Origin: Trichobilharzia szidati
Lineage: Eukaryota > Platyhelminthes > Trematoda > Strigeidida > Schistosomatidae
Assembly: GCA_944472155.2 (NCBI GenBank)
Contig: OX235271.1
Location: 79,468,256 to 79,532,255, forward strand
Length of the DNA stretch: 64,000 nucleotides
Reading direction: 5' to 3'
Part shown: piece by piece, positions 22,101 to 37,100 of the stretch
Position numbering within the stretch: position 1 is the first letter of the stretch
How the letters are laid out: each line of letters opens with the position of its first letter
The notes under the pieces: model-generated
The model's database searches: none
Seen by the model: the letters and a program-made list of their open reading frames with translations, nothing else
What the model was told of the DNA's origin: nothing
Made by a program: the position numbers and the translations under genes

Positions 22101-25100
22101 TACCTGCCGATAACAGGGAATAGTGGTGAAGTGATTTCGTCAGTTCTTTCAAATCAGAAGTTATGAATTAATGGATTTCAGCTTGTCAAAGCAATGTTAA
22201 TTATTTATTATGATTAGTGATATTCATTTCTCGAGTTCCGAGTGGAACATTTGACTTCGGTAACACGGAAAACTCAGCGAGGCGTTTGGAGTAAACACAG
22301 GAGTCAGACAAGGGTGCTTATTATCACCAACGATGATATTCCTAATTGTGGTGGACTGGATTATGCGTCAGACAGTGGGAAACGAGAAGACAGGAATATC
22401 CTGGACCGACGTGAAGAACCTAGAAGACCTGGATTTCGCAGATGATTTATGTTTGATGTCACACAAAATCGAAGAATTACAAGCGAAAACCGACAAACTG
22501 GTCGAAGAAGCAGCCAGAGAAGACAGGACTCCAGGTGAACATAGACAAGACGGGGGTTATGAAAATAACCAACCAACAACAACAACAGCAGCAGCAACAT
22601 CCAGCGCCAATCACCATCAACGGGAGGGATTTGAAAGAGGTTACTTCTTTCACTTATCTAGGGAGCATTGTCTCAACCACATGAGGAACGGACGAGGATG
22701 TCAAATCAAGAATCGGAAAGGCGAGAAACACATTCATCAACCTGAAACCAATCTGGAAATCTTCGTCACTCAACTCAGCATCAACAACAAAATTCGGATT
22801 TTCAATAAAAACACCAAGTCAGTCAGTTCTTCTATACGGATCAGAAAGTTGGCGGGTCACAAAGAATATTTCCAACAGCCTGTTGCAGACCTTTATCAAC
22901 AACTGTTTTCGTTCTATACTGAAGATTAGATGGCCGGAAAGAATCACAAACAAGAAACTATGGGAACAAACGAAACAGGAACCAATCGCCCAACAAACAT
23001 GCAGGAGAAAGTAGAGATGAATTGGACACTCGCTGAGGAGGCCGCTGGGTGACATCGCGCGTCAGGCCATTGCTCGAGTGGAACCCGAAATGGAAGCGGT
23101 GAGTGGGACGTCCAAGGGTGACATGGAGGAGATCGTGTGAAGAGGAGTTGAAACAGCATGGATTAACATGGATGCAGGTGAAAAGTACAGCAGAAGACAG
23201 CAGCAAGTGGAGACGTGCATTTGAAGCCCTATGTTCCACTAGGAACCCAAGGGAACAATAATTATAATAATAATAACACATCTCCATTGCACTAGATTCT
23301 CTGATATCATTCTCAACTGGCTCCATGACTGCCTATGAACTTCCAGTTTCATTTCCACATGGTCTCCCTTATGTCAACCTCTGACGCTTAACCAATTTTT
23401 TCCCATTCAGATTCCATTCTATGACCTGGTGCGTGATATCACTTGAAGGTCTCCTTAGTGTCTGTTCACTCTAATAACATTTCTTTCTGCTTGTCCCCAT
23501 CTGGTCCTCTGCTAAATTCCTTTTATCTGAATTCTTCTCGACTGGTCACCTAATCTTCAGTATTGACAGAAGTACAGCAGATGTTGATGAAAGTCTGCAG
23601 TAGGATTTTGGAAATGCTTTTCGTGACGTACGAAGTCTCTGAGTCATACAGAAGTACTGATCTAACAGTAGTGTGGAAAATTCGGATCTTGTTCGTTGTA
23701 CTGACTGTTACTGACCACCACTCTGATTTCAGGTGGACAGACACTGAGTGCTCATTAGGTACTCCAGAAACTTAGCAATAAGTGTTCTATACAACCTGTG
23801 TACTTAGAACCTTAAGGCTGAATAACACTGATGATGGAGGAACACATATTCATCAATTCTTGTAGTCAATTCTTCTTCGATCCATATCGCTTTGTTTGCA
23901 AAGATATCCTAAAATGGAATTTTATTTCTCTATGCATTTATTTACTGAACTACATTCATCAGAGAAGGATACCTGTGAAGTGTATGGCAACTTATTTCAA
24001 ATAGTTAGAGCATAATTTTACATGACGGCACTGACTTTGTGTTTATTGCAAACAGATACTCGACCGGGAGGCTATGGTAATCTAATGGACAACTCCTTGT
24101 AATTTTAAAGGGTGGGTAGTGAGCTCAAAACTCACAAGGAACACCAACAGACTCAAGTGTAAGCATCCACGGTCAATAAGTCTCGAATAAAATAAGATGA
24201 GTATCGCGGCTCTTACTGCTAGGCATCGTTATATATAAACTTTGTAAGGCACAAAAGCAAACACTACGGAACAAGTTATTTTTATCGCCTATGTTTATAA
24301 GTAATATGTTAAAGTATATTTAATCATTCTATGAAATATTAATTTTATTCCCTCCAGGTTCGTTTTCGTGGAGGTACTCAATGGCTAGTGCGCTTACGTA
24401 ATCCATGGGGTGATAGTCATGAATGGAGAGGTGCATGGTCTGATCGTTCTCGTGAATGGCGTGAAATAAGTGAGGAGGATAAGCAAGCTCTTAGGTTAGA
24501 TTTTCGCGATGATGGAGAATTTTGGTAAGATAAACCTCAAAATCTGGTGTATTTAATAAGATTTGTTGATACCTTATGTAAACTTTGATAGCACATATAT
24601 ATGTATATTTGAGTCAGTATACCTAGATGTAAAACATATGGTAGATCACATTGCAAACTCATCTTTACGCTTTTTTCAAACGATGTGTTTCGAGTAGAAT
24701 GTAGAACTTCAAGCTCTCTGAAGTTGCAGTAGCGGTGGTATCGCTTTCAAGAGCTTGGGTTAATAGCCTAACACCCGGATTTTCCTCCCTCCCGTGCTTA
24801 CCACCGGCTTGTAAACCAGGTGAGTTATGGGAGTCTGTTAGTATGAAGCCGAACCTGGACCACGTGCGTGGCTAGAAAGCATTCTACCGTCGAACCACCA
24901 ACACACCAAAAGCACTTCGACATGTTCATTTAAAATAAAATGAATTTGAATTAAGGATCTGTCTCCTAAATAATTTTTGGCCTCTTCTTAAGCACAATGA
25001 TCACTAGTATCCTTCAGGCATCAATAATTTAAAATAATTAGTCACCAGCAATTGAATTTAAATAGAAAAAATCTTGTAATTTAAAAATCAAAACTTTCAA

Positions 25101-28100
25101 ACAAAAGAGTGTTTACGAAAACTAGACGAATTATAAAGACGTTTGTCGTAAGTGGGTAGTTTATTTATAACTTGTGAAGGACACTAAAATAAACACGGTT
25201 ACGTTAGTAGCCAAAATAAGGAAACAAACATGAATTTAGTCAAGGCTGTAGGGGTTTCCGAACCAGTGGCTACTCCTCTCAGCAGTCCAGCACTTTTCGA
25301 GAAACGGGAATAATTTACTAATTAGGTTATCATATACTTTTAATCATCATAGGCAATGCTTATCTGTTATGTTAATGCATGATGCGTTATTATCCACGAT
25401 ATTATTTAGGCTATTTCTAATCACTCCAAACTAGTAAGTCGTTTGCAATGCTGCCTCGACTTAGATTCTCGTATCACCCTTTATCATCACCTATTACAAA
25501 AATAATTCAGTCAGGTCAGGAGACACAACGCCTTCAGAATCAGATACTGTTAACATACTTTCAGCCAACTTTCAGACCCTCAGTTTGCTTCATTTCGCCT
25601 CTGTAGAAAGGTATGTTTATGATTAAATCTGCCAAGATTGATTAGCACTTGAAGTCTACTCACCAATGTCCTCTTGCTTCATTAGTTATGATTAAACATT
25701 GTCTTCTCAAGAGTTAATTATTTCATATACCGCCTCAGTTTAGACACATAAACAACTGAAAAAGAAAAATAGTAAACCTCTACCTTACCGCCCTAATAAC
25801 ACTAGTCATTTACGAGTATGAACAAAGAACAGTCAAACGTATTTGTCACCATTCAACACCTATTCATAGCATAGTAGTTCAATTCTTCTGGTATACTAGA
25901 TCCAGTCAGTTTACTTTTTATAGTAATTAGTAGCCTATAAACTGGAAGTTGTAAGGCACTTTGAATGGGACTAGAAGTAGTTTTACCGCAGCTTAAACTG
26001 CATAACATAACGATTGTTACAGAATTTCATCATAAGCTGACATTAGTTAGAAAACCACTGGAAAACCTGGGAGTACTGGACAGCTGTTTCATCTTAGTTA
26101 AAATGAAATGATGAAATCCTGTAACCAATCAAATCCCTACAAACCAACACTTGAACAACGATTGTTATCTAGTAACCTATAACATCTTAAAATTACCAGT
26201 TCACTGACACATTACTTCCTTTCACGGCTTTGCTTCAACACATTTCCAACTATACAACACAGTCATGCTTTATCCTGATTCATTTACACCCAGTGATTAA
26301 TCAGCACACTTCGTTTAGCCACCTGGACGTCAAAGCATACTCACACAGCTCAGTGATGAAGGATACAGTGTGACGTGTCAGTCGGGTGTGAAAAGCTAAG
26401 ACTAAAGGTTACTTCCCTTGCTTAACCAATAGATTAATCAAAAAGGCGTGACAGCTAGTCATACATTTACTAAAGTACACATAACTGTTTTGTTTTGATT
26501 GACATGTTCCACTATAAAAGTGAAACACGAAGCAAAATAATAAAATGTTTAAACAACATTTCTAAATTGATGCAGTCCAACCTCTGCATACTGTTTATAC
26601 TCAATTTAAACAAAATACACTTTCCATAGCAAATTCATGAAATAATGGGCTTGTTTCAAATACCTCAGTGAGGAAATTACGATAGTAGTAATAATAATGA
26701 TAGTAGTAGTAGTAGAATAATTCAAAATAGAAATCACATTCTCAGTTGTTTCAACGTTCAGTGACAAATTTCGCTTCATTTACACTTTTTTTCGCTTTTC
26801 TGTGCAAAATGAAAACATCTTCAATAACAATCAACATTATCACCATCAACAATTGAAGGATGGCATATGAAGACTTTATCTCATGCTTTACAAGAGTTGA
26901 AGTATGCCATCTAGGCTTGGAAAGTTTAGAACATGATCAAGATTTACATGGTAGAAGACGATTAGATGAAGCCATATTCTCTGGTCAGTGGGAGCCTGGT
27001 GTGAATGCTGGAGGTTGTATTAACAATCGATGTAAGTTAATTATAACCTTTGTTGGTTTATTAATATGTGAAAATTTCACTCTACATTTTCTGTAATTTG
27101 AAGAGAATTATGAAGTAGAATTTTAGGTGCCTGAAATAACCGAGAAAATATTAGTGGCTCAGAGTGAAAATGGAAAGTATTCAGTGTTATTTTGAGCACT
27201 AACTTCATTAAGAATTGAGGTATATTTACTATTTTCATGAATATTTAGGCATTGTTCTTCCCCCAATTCTGTTTCTAAGTGTATGTTCCTTTCCGTTCTG
27301 TTTGAATGTCATACTTCTAGAAATTCTCTTGCTGCCTTTGTATTCGCATCCTGTGAGACGATAATATTCTTCCATCTAGAGTTATGACTGTGATTGTCCG
27401 CTTGCAGTATCCTGTCCTCTTACAGCCACTTTTTGAAGTTAATCCTTTGGATGGCTAACGCAGTGCTGTGAACAGTCTTCACACTTCACTTTTGTAAAAT
27501 ATTATTACTATTACTAATTTGGGTTGCGAGTGAAGTATAGGGCTTCAGTGGCGAATCACCATTTCACTTTGTTTTTTTCAGTTTTCTTCAGCTGCTTTAC
27601 TACTGTCCATATGCTTCTACTTCCACCTCACATATGACATTCTCCACGTCACTGTCTGATGCCTAACTACTAGTTTCTCATTCCAGTTCCCCTCGAGGGT
27701 CACTCAAACCTAAATTACCACATCATGAGAAGATTTTGAACCTGCACGAGGAAACTTCGTATGAGCTGAATGTAGTTACCTTAATTATCTTAAGATGAAT
27801 AGGACAGACATTAAGGGACACTTTCCTGAAGTGTTGTTTCACGTCGTTTCATTATGTACCATGATTTACTGAACAATATTTCGGATACATTTGCTTGTAA
27901 AAAATTATATTAACGAAGGAGCACAATTCCCATCATTTGATTTTCATTAGTTTAGTTTTTCCATGTTCTTAAATTAGGCAAGTGGTAAAATTCTTGACAC
28001 TTCTGTGAGTTCTGATACACAAATGACAATTCAGCTCTTCTGTTTAACAATCTTAGTCTTTAGAACTGTATCCATGACAAAGCTTTTGATCGCTTACGAA

Positions 28101-31100
28101 TCGATGGATAATAGTGGTCAAGTGTTTTTCGTTGACTGACCATATTATTAGGGGTCAGTCTATCATTTTAAATGTGACTACATTTTCATTTCTGATATTC
28201 TCGGTGACTTCATTTGGAGTTTTCATTTGTGATCAGATTGAGTTCACAGTCATTGCTGTTGTTTGAGTGACAGACTGTACATTATTATAGTTTATTGTGA
28301 GCAAACAAATACAGTCTTCTGATTGGTGGTTTCTCGTTGAACTTTAACCTTTCATCTCTTTGTGGCCGTTTCTTGAAATTCAGATTATCTATCTGCAAAT
28401 TGTATCCGCCTACGCAAAGTCTGCTGTGGTTGGTTGTTGAATCAGTATTTTTTCTTATTTTTCTCGTGACCAATATTGGGGACGTAAACATTGACGTAAA
28501 TGACTGTCCACCAATTTGGCTAGCAGCCAGCTCTCACCACACTACTACCCAAATGTCTTACTGAAACCTCGTTTACCCAATAGTCTGAAGTTTTGTCAAA
28601 TTCTTTGAGTTCTGATTGGAAAAGAGAGCTTCAAGCTTTGGTCTTGTTTCCACACGGTGGGGCTGCAACTCTTACCCTCAACCTTCCTTCTTTTGCAAGC
28701 TTACTACTGTCTGCTTCGGCCAGGAATCGAACCCAGACCACGTCCATTGTTGGGGATGACGTTACATCTGAACTTCCGATACAAAGTACTTTGAAGTTTA
28801 AGCTACCTTTAAGTAATGTATGTGTCATCTTGATACTAGTATCTAATAAATTACAATTAGTTTATCGTATTCCCAGACATATTGCTAAGGAGATAGAAAC
28901 TAACGAAAACACACTTATCACACTGTATATTTTGCATATATTGTCCTACTGTAAATCTGCGACTAGTAACAAAGTTTAAGAATATGGTAGCTAAACCTGT
29001 AAGTCTTACATTGGAGATTCGCTTTTACGTAACCATACGCCGAAAAAAATAGAGGTGGATTGGATCTAAACTAAATTGATGGTAGACATCAACAAAACTG
29101 TCAACAAAAACAGTGTGAAGGTATTGACCAAAGTACTTCTTTAGTGATAATCAAAACGTCTTTCATTTTTCTCTTTTCTTATTTCAAAATAGCATCCTAT
29201 TGGACAAATCCACAATTTCGTATCACAGTTGACGATCCAGATCCTGATGATAATGAAATGCACTGCACAGTTATTATCGGTTTAATGCAAAAGGATGTGA
29301 GGAAGAAATCTGGAGCAGAATTTCAACCAATTGGTTTTATGGTCTATAATGTAAGTTGTTTAATTAGTCTTCATGAAATGATACTTAAACATTTGCTAAT
29401 ACATCTTAAGGCATTCAGTAGTGGAAAATCAGTGAATAAAAGTTGACTGGAACTTTAATGAGATTCTGGAAAATCCATATTCATCTAAGCATTTTGATGT
29501 GGTTGTGTTCTCTGAGTTGGATAGTTAATTTGCGAAGCTTTCATCACCCTACTAGGTGACATCTTCAATTTGAAGTATATAGAAAATCAACTCACACAGA
29601 TCAAATACTGAATTACAACAGCAACAACCCAATAACAAACAAAAGGAATTGCATACAAACAATATTCAGGAGGACCAGGACTCATTGCAGCACTCCCACC
29701 TTAAGGAAAATTGAAGAGAGATATCCCATGGACGTCTTCCAAAAGAATGGATATCCACGGAATTTCATAAAAAGACATATACCCCTAAGCCAACCTATTG
29801 AATCAAAGGCCTCCAAGGAAAGCACAAAGAAAATCACCCTATCATTTATAAAGGACATCTCAGAAATCACTATAAGACTCTTCAAACCTTTAGGAATTGA
29901 TGTCGCACACAAACCAACAAAATCACATCACTCAGTTCTATGTCAACCAAAAGACTCCAACAACGAAAAAAGATAAAACCAACATCATCTACAAAACAGA
30001 TTGTAACAAATGCGAAAAACACTACATCGGCCAAAGTGGACGTCCCCATTGTCTTCATATCCATGAACATAATCCAGCCGTAAAAAGACATGACATCCAC
30101 TCCTTCATATCACTACATACAGACAACCACGGATATCAGTTCGACTGGGATAACGTTCAAATATTAGACAGAGGTAGCACAGTGGTTAGGACTCCCGCCG
30201 ACCATGCACATGGTCCGGGGTTCGATTACCTGCCGACGCACACCCGATATCTATGGTCGGCCTGTAAAATTTGGGCTACCGATATCCATGCTGAAAATTC
30301 CATACTTCTACCAAAAGTACTGTGTGGAATCAAGCTGTAAACGAAAATAAAAAAAAAATAAAAACATCAAGAATGCTAGAGAATTTTTAGAAGGCTGCCT
30401 GGTATTCCAGTGAATCGTCAATACACACATTGACATAGACAAAATTAACCAACCGATTAGAAGGAAATCTCACACACAAAAAGGGTCAAAGTTCAAGTCA
30501 AAGAAACAATCAGTTCCAATACAAGTAACCTAGAGGGTGTGAAAACACATAGAAACAACCAATCACGTCCAAGGTCACCTGGAGAGATGATTAATAAACT
30601 CGTGGAGAAATCTAAAATCTCACTTCGAATTGAAGTATGCGCTGAAGATGTCACCGAGTAGGGCGATGAAAGCTTCGCAAATTAACTGTACAGCTCAGAG
30701 AACACAACCACATCAAAATCATCCACCTGAGCTACAAATCTTCTCCATCACATCTAAGCATTTCATGGCAAAAATAATCTAAGCCAGTGAAGAATACATC
30801 AACATAACAGTAGAATTAGGGCACCATAGTAGTTTATAATTTAAAACTAGATAAGTTTAGTTGGTATGTTACACACACTAATACATTCCTAACATCTGGC
30901 CAACGATTTGAGCACAATACATAGCTCACATGACGCTCCAAACAGCTTATTATATTTCTGCATTTTCCTGTTTTTTATGCGATATCAGACGCTGGTTTTT
31001 CGTTCTTTTAGTTACATATGCTGAGTTTTCGTTTGATGAACAGAAATTCAGGGAATAACACCAATATGCAATTAAATATATCACTCTGCAATACTTCCAC

Positions 31101-34100
31101 ACTGTTTCTCTCTTGAAAAGTGGAACTACTATCATTATTCTCTTGGATTTCCAGTAGAACATAGGGATTCAACAGCACAGCTCGATTTCATCCTGCTCTC
31201 TACAGTCGTCTTTATCTGGCTCCACGACTGCCCATAAGCTGTCATCGCCTCACACAATCTCCTTTATGTCGCTTTCGGATGCACAAACCGTCGTTTCCTA
31301 TTCGGATACTTGGCACGTGAAGTTATTCAATGGTCTGCTTACCCTGTTCCCGACCCATCTCAATTTCTATCGGTGAATTTGTTGGACAATATGTTCTTGC
31401 TGGGTGCTTTCCCAGAGCCCCTTATCTTTAATATTTTCTTGCTATCTGAGTTGCGTTTAAAATGTCTTCCTACTTAGTCTAATATCTCACTGGTATTTCT
31501 TATACTGTACGCTTTGATTACATTTGTGAAATTCTGAATCTATATTTATTCATTTAATATAGTAGCGTGACTGGTTTTATTCGTTCTATGTCCTATGGTT
31601 TCATCAAACAAATTTTAGGCACCTGAAGATCAGTCAACTTTATTATCACGGGCACAACTTTTAACCAAATCTCCTATTGCAAAATCACAATTTGTCAATA
31701 CACGTGAAGTTACTGCACACATCCGTGTACCTCCAGGATCATATGTTATCATACCAAGCACATTTGAACCAAATATTCAAGCGAATTTCATATTGCGCGT
31801 TTTATCGCAAATTGCAATACAACAAGTGTAAGTGAATCATAGTGTTTTTATGTTACAAAGTAATCATTTAATTTACCATAGCTTAATAACTTCTCTGAGC
31901 ACTCTTCATCACTATTACTATTAAATTATTATTATTCGTTCCTTGAGTTTCAAGTGGGATATAAGACTTCAGTACCATATCTCCATTACACACGGTTCTC
32001 TACCATCATTTCCACTTGGCTTCACAATTGCCCCATAAGTTCATATTTCTTCTTCAAGTAATCTCCTCCATATCATCCTTGAACATTCATCTCGTTGATT
32101 TCTACACCGTTTCCATTTGAAGGCCTGATGTGATATGTCACTCAACGATCACCTAAGTGTATTTCCATTTCATCTCCATTTAGTTCTGCATATTTCTTGG
32201 GTAATAGATTTTCGGCTGGTCTAATGTCTATCAGATTTCCTTGTTCTTTATCGTTCCCGGTCTGTTGTCTGATTCTCACTATCAAGACAGAGAAGGTATG
32301 TGTTCAAAAGCGTCTCAAACAGGCTACTGAAAAACGTTTGGTGACCAATAGATTCTCTTGAATATATGAAACCACCGAAGTGATATTAATGTTGAAAATT
32401 CTGATCTTGTTCATCTTGCTAAGTGCTGTAGATTTTCACAGAAATCCCAGAGTGATGAACATCCCTCTTAGTTTCCTGATTCTGGCTTTAATAACATAGG
32501 AAACTGGGGCACCGTTGTTTTTTGATTTCAAGGAATGATAGTTAATACACATCAGTGCTCTTATTGTATACCTTCAGGACTAGCATTTCTAATAGTAAGA
32601 GCTTTCTCAAGCATTTATTAGGTTTAAATTACATGAAATTTTTTCTGACTTATAACTGCTTGTAGCATAGTGTGACTGCTTACTGATACAGCTAGGAGAT
32701 GCTTGTACACTTAAAGTTTCCTACGTCTCATTTTCTCTTTGATTCATACTCGAACGACGAATTTTTTTATTCCTTTACGTTCCCAGTGGAACATAGGGCT
32801 TCAAGCTTGAGACTTGAAGTTTCAGTAGCAGTTGTGTTTGTTTTTACGAGATGGGGTTGCTGGCCTCATGCTCAACCTTCCCTCTTTACCAGTCTTACTA
32901 CTGGCTGAGCGAGGTAAAGGAATGCATCGGATGGGGATCGAACCCCGGACCATGTGCATGGTCGGCGAGCGTCCTAACCGTTATGCCACCGACGCACCGA
33001 ACGACAAATTAATGTCTGCCATATAAACACGATTGGGCTCAAAAATACTTAATTAATCAATTAGCCTTTTTCAACATCCTACTTGAGTTAGTTCATGTTA
33101 AGGTCTTTCTTGTTGACTTCCCGTTACAGTTCAATTAAGACGTGTCGTAATTGTAATTTCTTTATTATTTGCCGGTCCTTTAGTCAACGTTCAACATCAT
33201 TTAACATTTACTATCAGTTGAATGTGAACTGTTTACACTGAAGGGCTACACAAATGAAAATCTAACAAAATGAAGAATCAAAATAAGAGTAAGCCCATTC
33301 AGAATGTCAGTGCTGCTGAGAACAAAACTAGTGGAAAACAGAAGCTACACTTTTTAACAAATTAGTCGCAATCGATAGGGTGATGAATCCCGGATTCACT
33401 CCATTTTTCTGTAGAAAAGAAACCCATTTCTCCATTATCTGTCCCTTATTCTCTTCTCTTCTCTTCAGAAATGCAATGCTGTGATCATCATTTCTTCTAC
33501 AACAGCTTTTCCAACTGAAATTAAACTACCTTCAGTTTTTCTTGTAGAGTTTACACAGCCTACTACTTATATTCGCTGTTCTAAGTAGCATACACTGCAC
33601 TGAAATTTTTTAATTACCTTATCTTTAATTACATTACAAAAGTAACAGTGAGGTATTTCTCTGAAGAAAACTATTCTATATGATGAATTTATAGAATAAT
33701 TCTAAAGGTTCAGAATTAAGTTCAGACGCATAGTTTCTCTGAAACAGTTAACTGTTTCTTTAATAGCTAAACTGGAGACTGTTAAACAAAACCATCTTAG
33801 ATGATTGACTTACTGAATTCAAGCTTATTAGTACATTCTGATTGCATTCTCATCTTAGCTTATTATGTTTTTATAAACAATGATATCATTGTGTGTGGTT
33901 AAAAGACTTTCATACATACAATATACAAGTATAATATATGTATAGAAAAGCGTTTGAATGTATGATATCCGTTAAAAGAAACATATGAAGCTATGCTATA
34001 GGTGTGTGATCTTTGATAAACTGTTTAATACGTAAAAGTCTGAATGAGAACATCATATCTAAGTAGGATGCCGACGCACTTGGAACGTATTTATCCAGAA

Positions 34101-37100
34101 GTTTGTTTGGTTTTCGTTATAATACTATATTCAGTTGGTATGTAACTCTGATACGTAGAGCACCAAGAACAGGCATTGTCGGGCGGCCGACTATATACAC
34201 AGAAACACAATAATATGTCATGGAAAGCCTTAAAGAGTTAGTATTAACTGTTCGATAAATGAGGGAAATGGGTTTGAATGAACACAATTTCAAACTGATG
34301 TATAAGATTCTATAGTTAATAAATTAATTTTGTGGACTCATTCCTTAACCTTGACCTTCTTAACAGCTGATTTGTTGGGTGATAGTGCAGCCTATAATTA
34401 GTCTATCTACGTGAAAGTACAAACGGTATTATGATGGCGTTGAAAGTTAAAATTATAAACTTACTTGGCAATAAACTGGTGTAATTTGATCTGAATAAAG
34501 CTTAGTAAGTTAGATTAGTTATTTTATGATCAGTAAGGTCAATGAACCATACAAATTTAGATAATTATAGAGTAATCGACTTCAATAAAATAAGTAATAT
34601 AAAAGAAGTCAACCTTTTTTCGATTGCTTTACCATTTACGTATAGAATACGGTTGGAAAAAACACTTTAGAAAACTGATATTTTTGATGATGACAGTTTA
34701 AAAGTTGAAAGACTCTGAAATCTTTCTTTATCAGACAAAAGCGTAGTACATTCAGTTGGAAAGATTCAGTAAGAATACATGTTCTTAGTTAAGTTAGTAC
34801 TGACGATCCAGCCAGTGAAAAGTGTTATTCATGCAACTGGCAATGAGCAAAAACCCGTTGTATGAAGGCTAATGAAACTACCTGACTGTCTGAACAGTGT
34901 TAGGTGGAATAGGGTTCAAACTCATGGTCCAGTGGTTGAAATGTCGTCAGGTGACCTGGTGATAAAATGAACACGATCATTTGTCAAAGTACGTAGAAGG
35001 TTCTGTAATTTCCATCCATAGGTATACATAACTGTAATAATCTTGGGACTGAGTTATCGGTAATGGTAGCATCATGAAAGTCTAGTTGAAAAGTTGTGTG
35101 ACAAGCTTGATGTTATGAAGGGGACTAAGCAGACTGGAAGCCTTCATATAATAAGTGATCCTATATCATTGCGTTCTATGTAAGATGAATCAATTTACTC
35201 TCGAAGTGTATCCCAAAGCATAGTAATACTCAGCTTCGTTTATTGTCTATATTATCATCAACATTCCTGAAATTTTATTAATTTACAAAAGTTCTATTAG
35301 ATAATCTAAATTTTGCATCTGTATTTATTTATATTCGCTTTGTCGTTTTTTGTCATCAATTGCGTAATTACCTTCATTCTACTTTTAGAGAACTTGATGA
35401 AGACAACACTAACCAAGGCCTACCAGAAGTAAGTTATGCATATAATTATAAGGCAGGAGGTTAACCCTAAGGACTTGTAAAATATAGGTCTGTCTAGATA
35501 CCTATTTGGCTATTTTACCTAAGATAGAATTTAAACGTCATAGTGAACTAAAGTTTTCCGAAAGAAGTTCAGTAATCTTCTCATTAGTCACACAGATATG
35601 AAGTTTCAACCTGATTTGTTTTTCCCACCAGATATCTCCTGCAAGAAATCAATGTAAACTTTTGGTACATGATTCAACATTTTAAGACATGGAGGATTTC
35701 ATCATGAGCTGACATCAGTTAGAGAACCACTGGAAAACCTGAGAGTACTGGACAGCTGTTTCGTCCTAGCCCTTTGGGACTCTTCAGCAGTACTCAGGAC
35801 CTTCTGGTTACAATGTCGTGAGTTGGCAGAAGTTAGAATTCATGGACTGGCCATTGGATTGGGTCCCAGTGGCTCAATGGTCTATGAGCCTAACCCCGGT
35901 GGGTGCGTACTGATGAAGAGTCTCAGACTGGGATGAAACAGCTGTCCAGTACTCTCAGGTTTTCCAGTGGTTCTCTAACTGATGTCAGTTCATGATGAAA
36001 TCCTCCATCCAATCAAACAAAATCCCTACAAAACCAATACTTGAAAATTTTAAGAAATATAGTGTTCGTTAAGATTCATTCACCTGAATTGTCTAGATTG
36101 AGAACAGTAGAATATATATCATCCAGTGTCACAATATCAAGCTGTGACGCATCGCAGTAAAATAAAGTTTAATCAAAGGTGTATTCCACCTTTAAGCCTT
36201 CCTTAAAACGTCAGACTGCTTTGCTATGAGTGTTGTCCACATAACTGACATTTTTAGAAAGTCAGATTCAGCCTTAGCTAACTAACATCAAAACACCTAC
36301 ATATGAATGACATCATTAGCTGATTTAGTCTAAATTCATCTATGTACACTGGAAAAAAATCTAGGAGATTGACCAAGGTGCATAAACCCCTATCGAATAA
36401 ATTAATACAAAGGCGTATTCAATGAGAGAAGAAGTAAGCAATTTGACACTACTAACTGTCATCCTAACAGAGCAACATGATGCGCAGCGAAATCCGCTGA
36501 CTTTTTTAGCATTATTCTAGACAACTAATTAAATTTTATATAAGTTGTCCCTAGAAATATAAGTTTATTTCTAACAAATTTCTATTCATTGTTTTTACTT
36601 CAGGATGTTATTGAAGCCTTGAAATTAGAAGACACAATATTGGTAAGACATTGATTTTAAGCAAAAGTATTACTATTATTTCGCTTAAGAAGACAGAATA
36701 TTCCTCTGAACTGTGCACAATTTCATTTACTTTCAAAAGATCTCTCCCATGTCAACTTCACACTCCTAGCATGTCGCCCCTCGTTCCGGACTGGCGTGTG
36801 AGGTCACTCAACAAATCTTTCAGTATGCGTTGAATTCACTTTGTTTTATTTCCGCACATTCTTTGGGGCAACTATAGACTGTTAGCTAGTGTTCCTTGTA
36901 GCTTATCCTTTCCAACTATTCATCTGATTTACGAATATCGAACGAAGTAAATGGGCTGTGTACGAATGGTGTGTTCAGATCCCTCTTGTAAGATATTGAT
37001 GAACTCTATGGGTCATTGTGAAGCAGTCACATAAGGCTGCTTGATGTCCAAGATTGCCAGGATACTCAAGCACTGAACCAGTGATATTCTTTATTTCTCA

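Noticed and set aside
28593..28979. 128-codon open frame
   Set aside because: Covers an antisense SINE-1 and flanking AT-rich DNA; no protein family.
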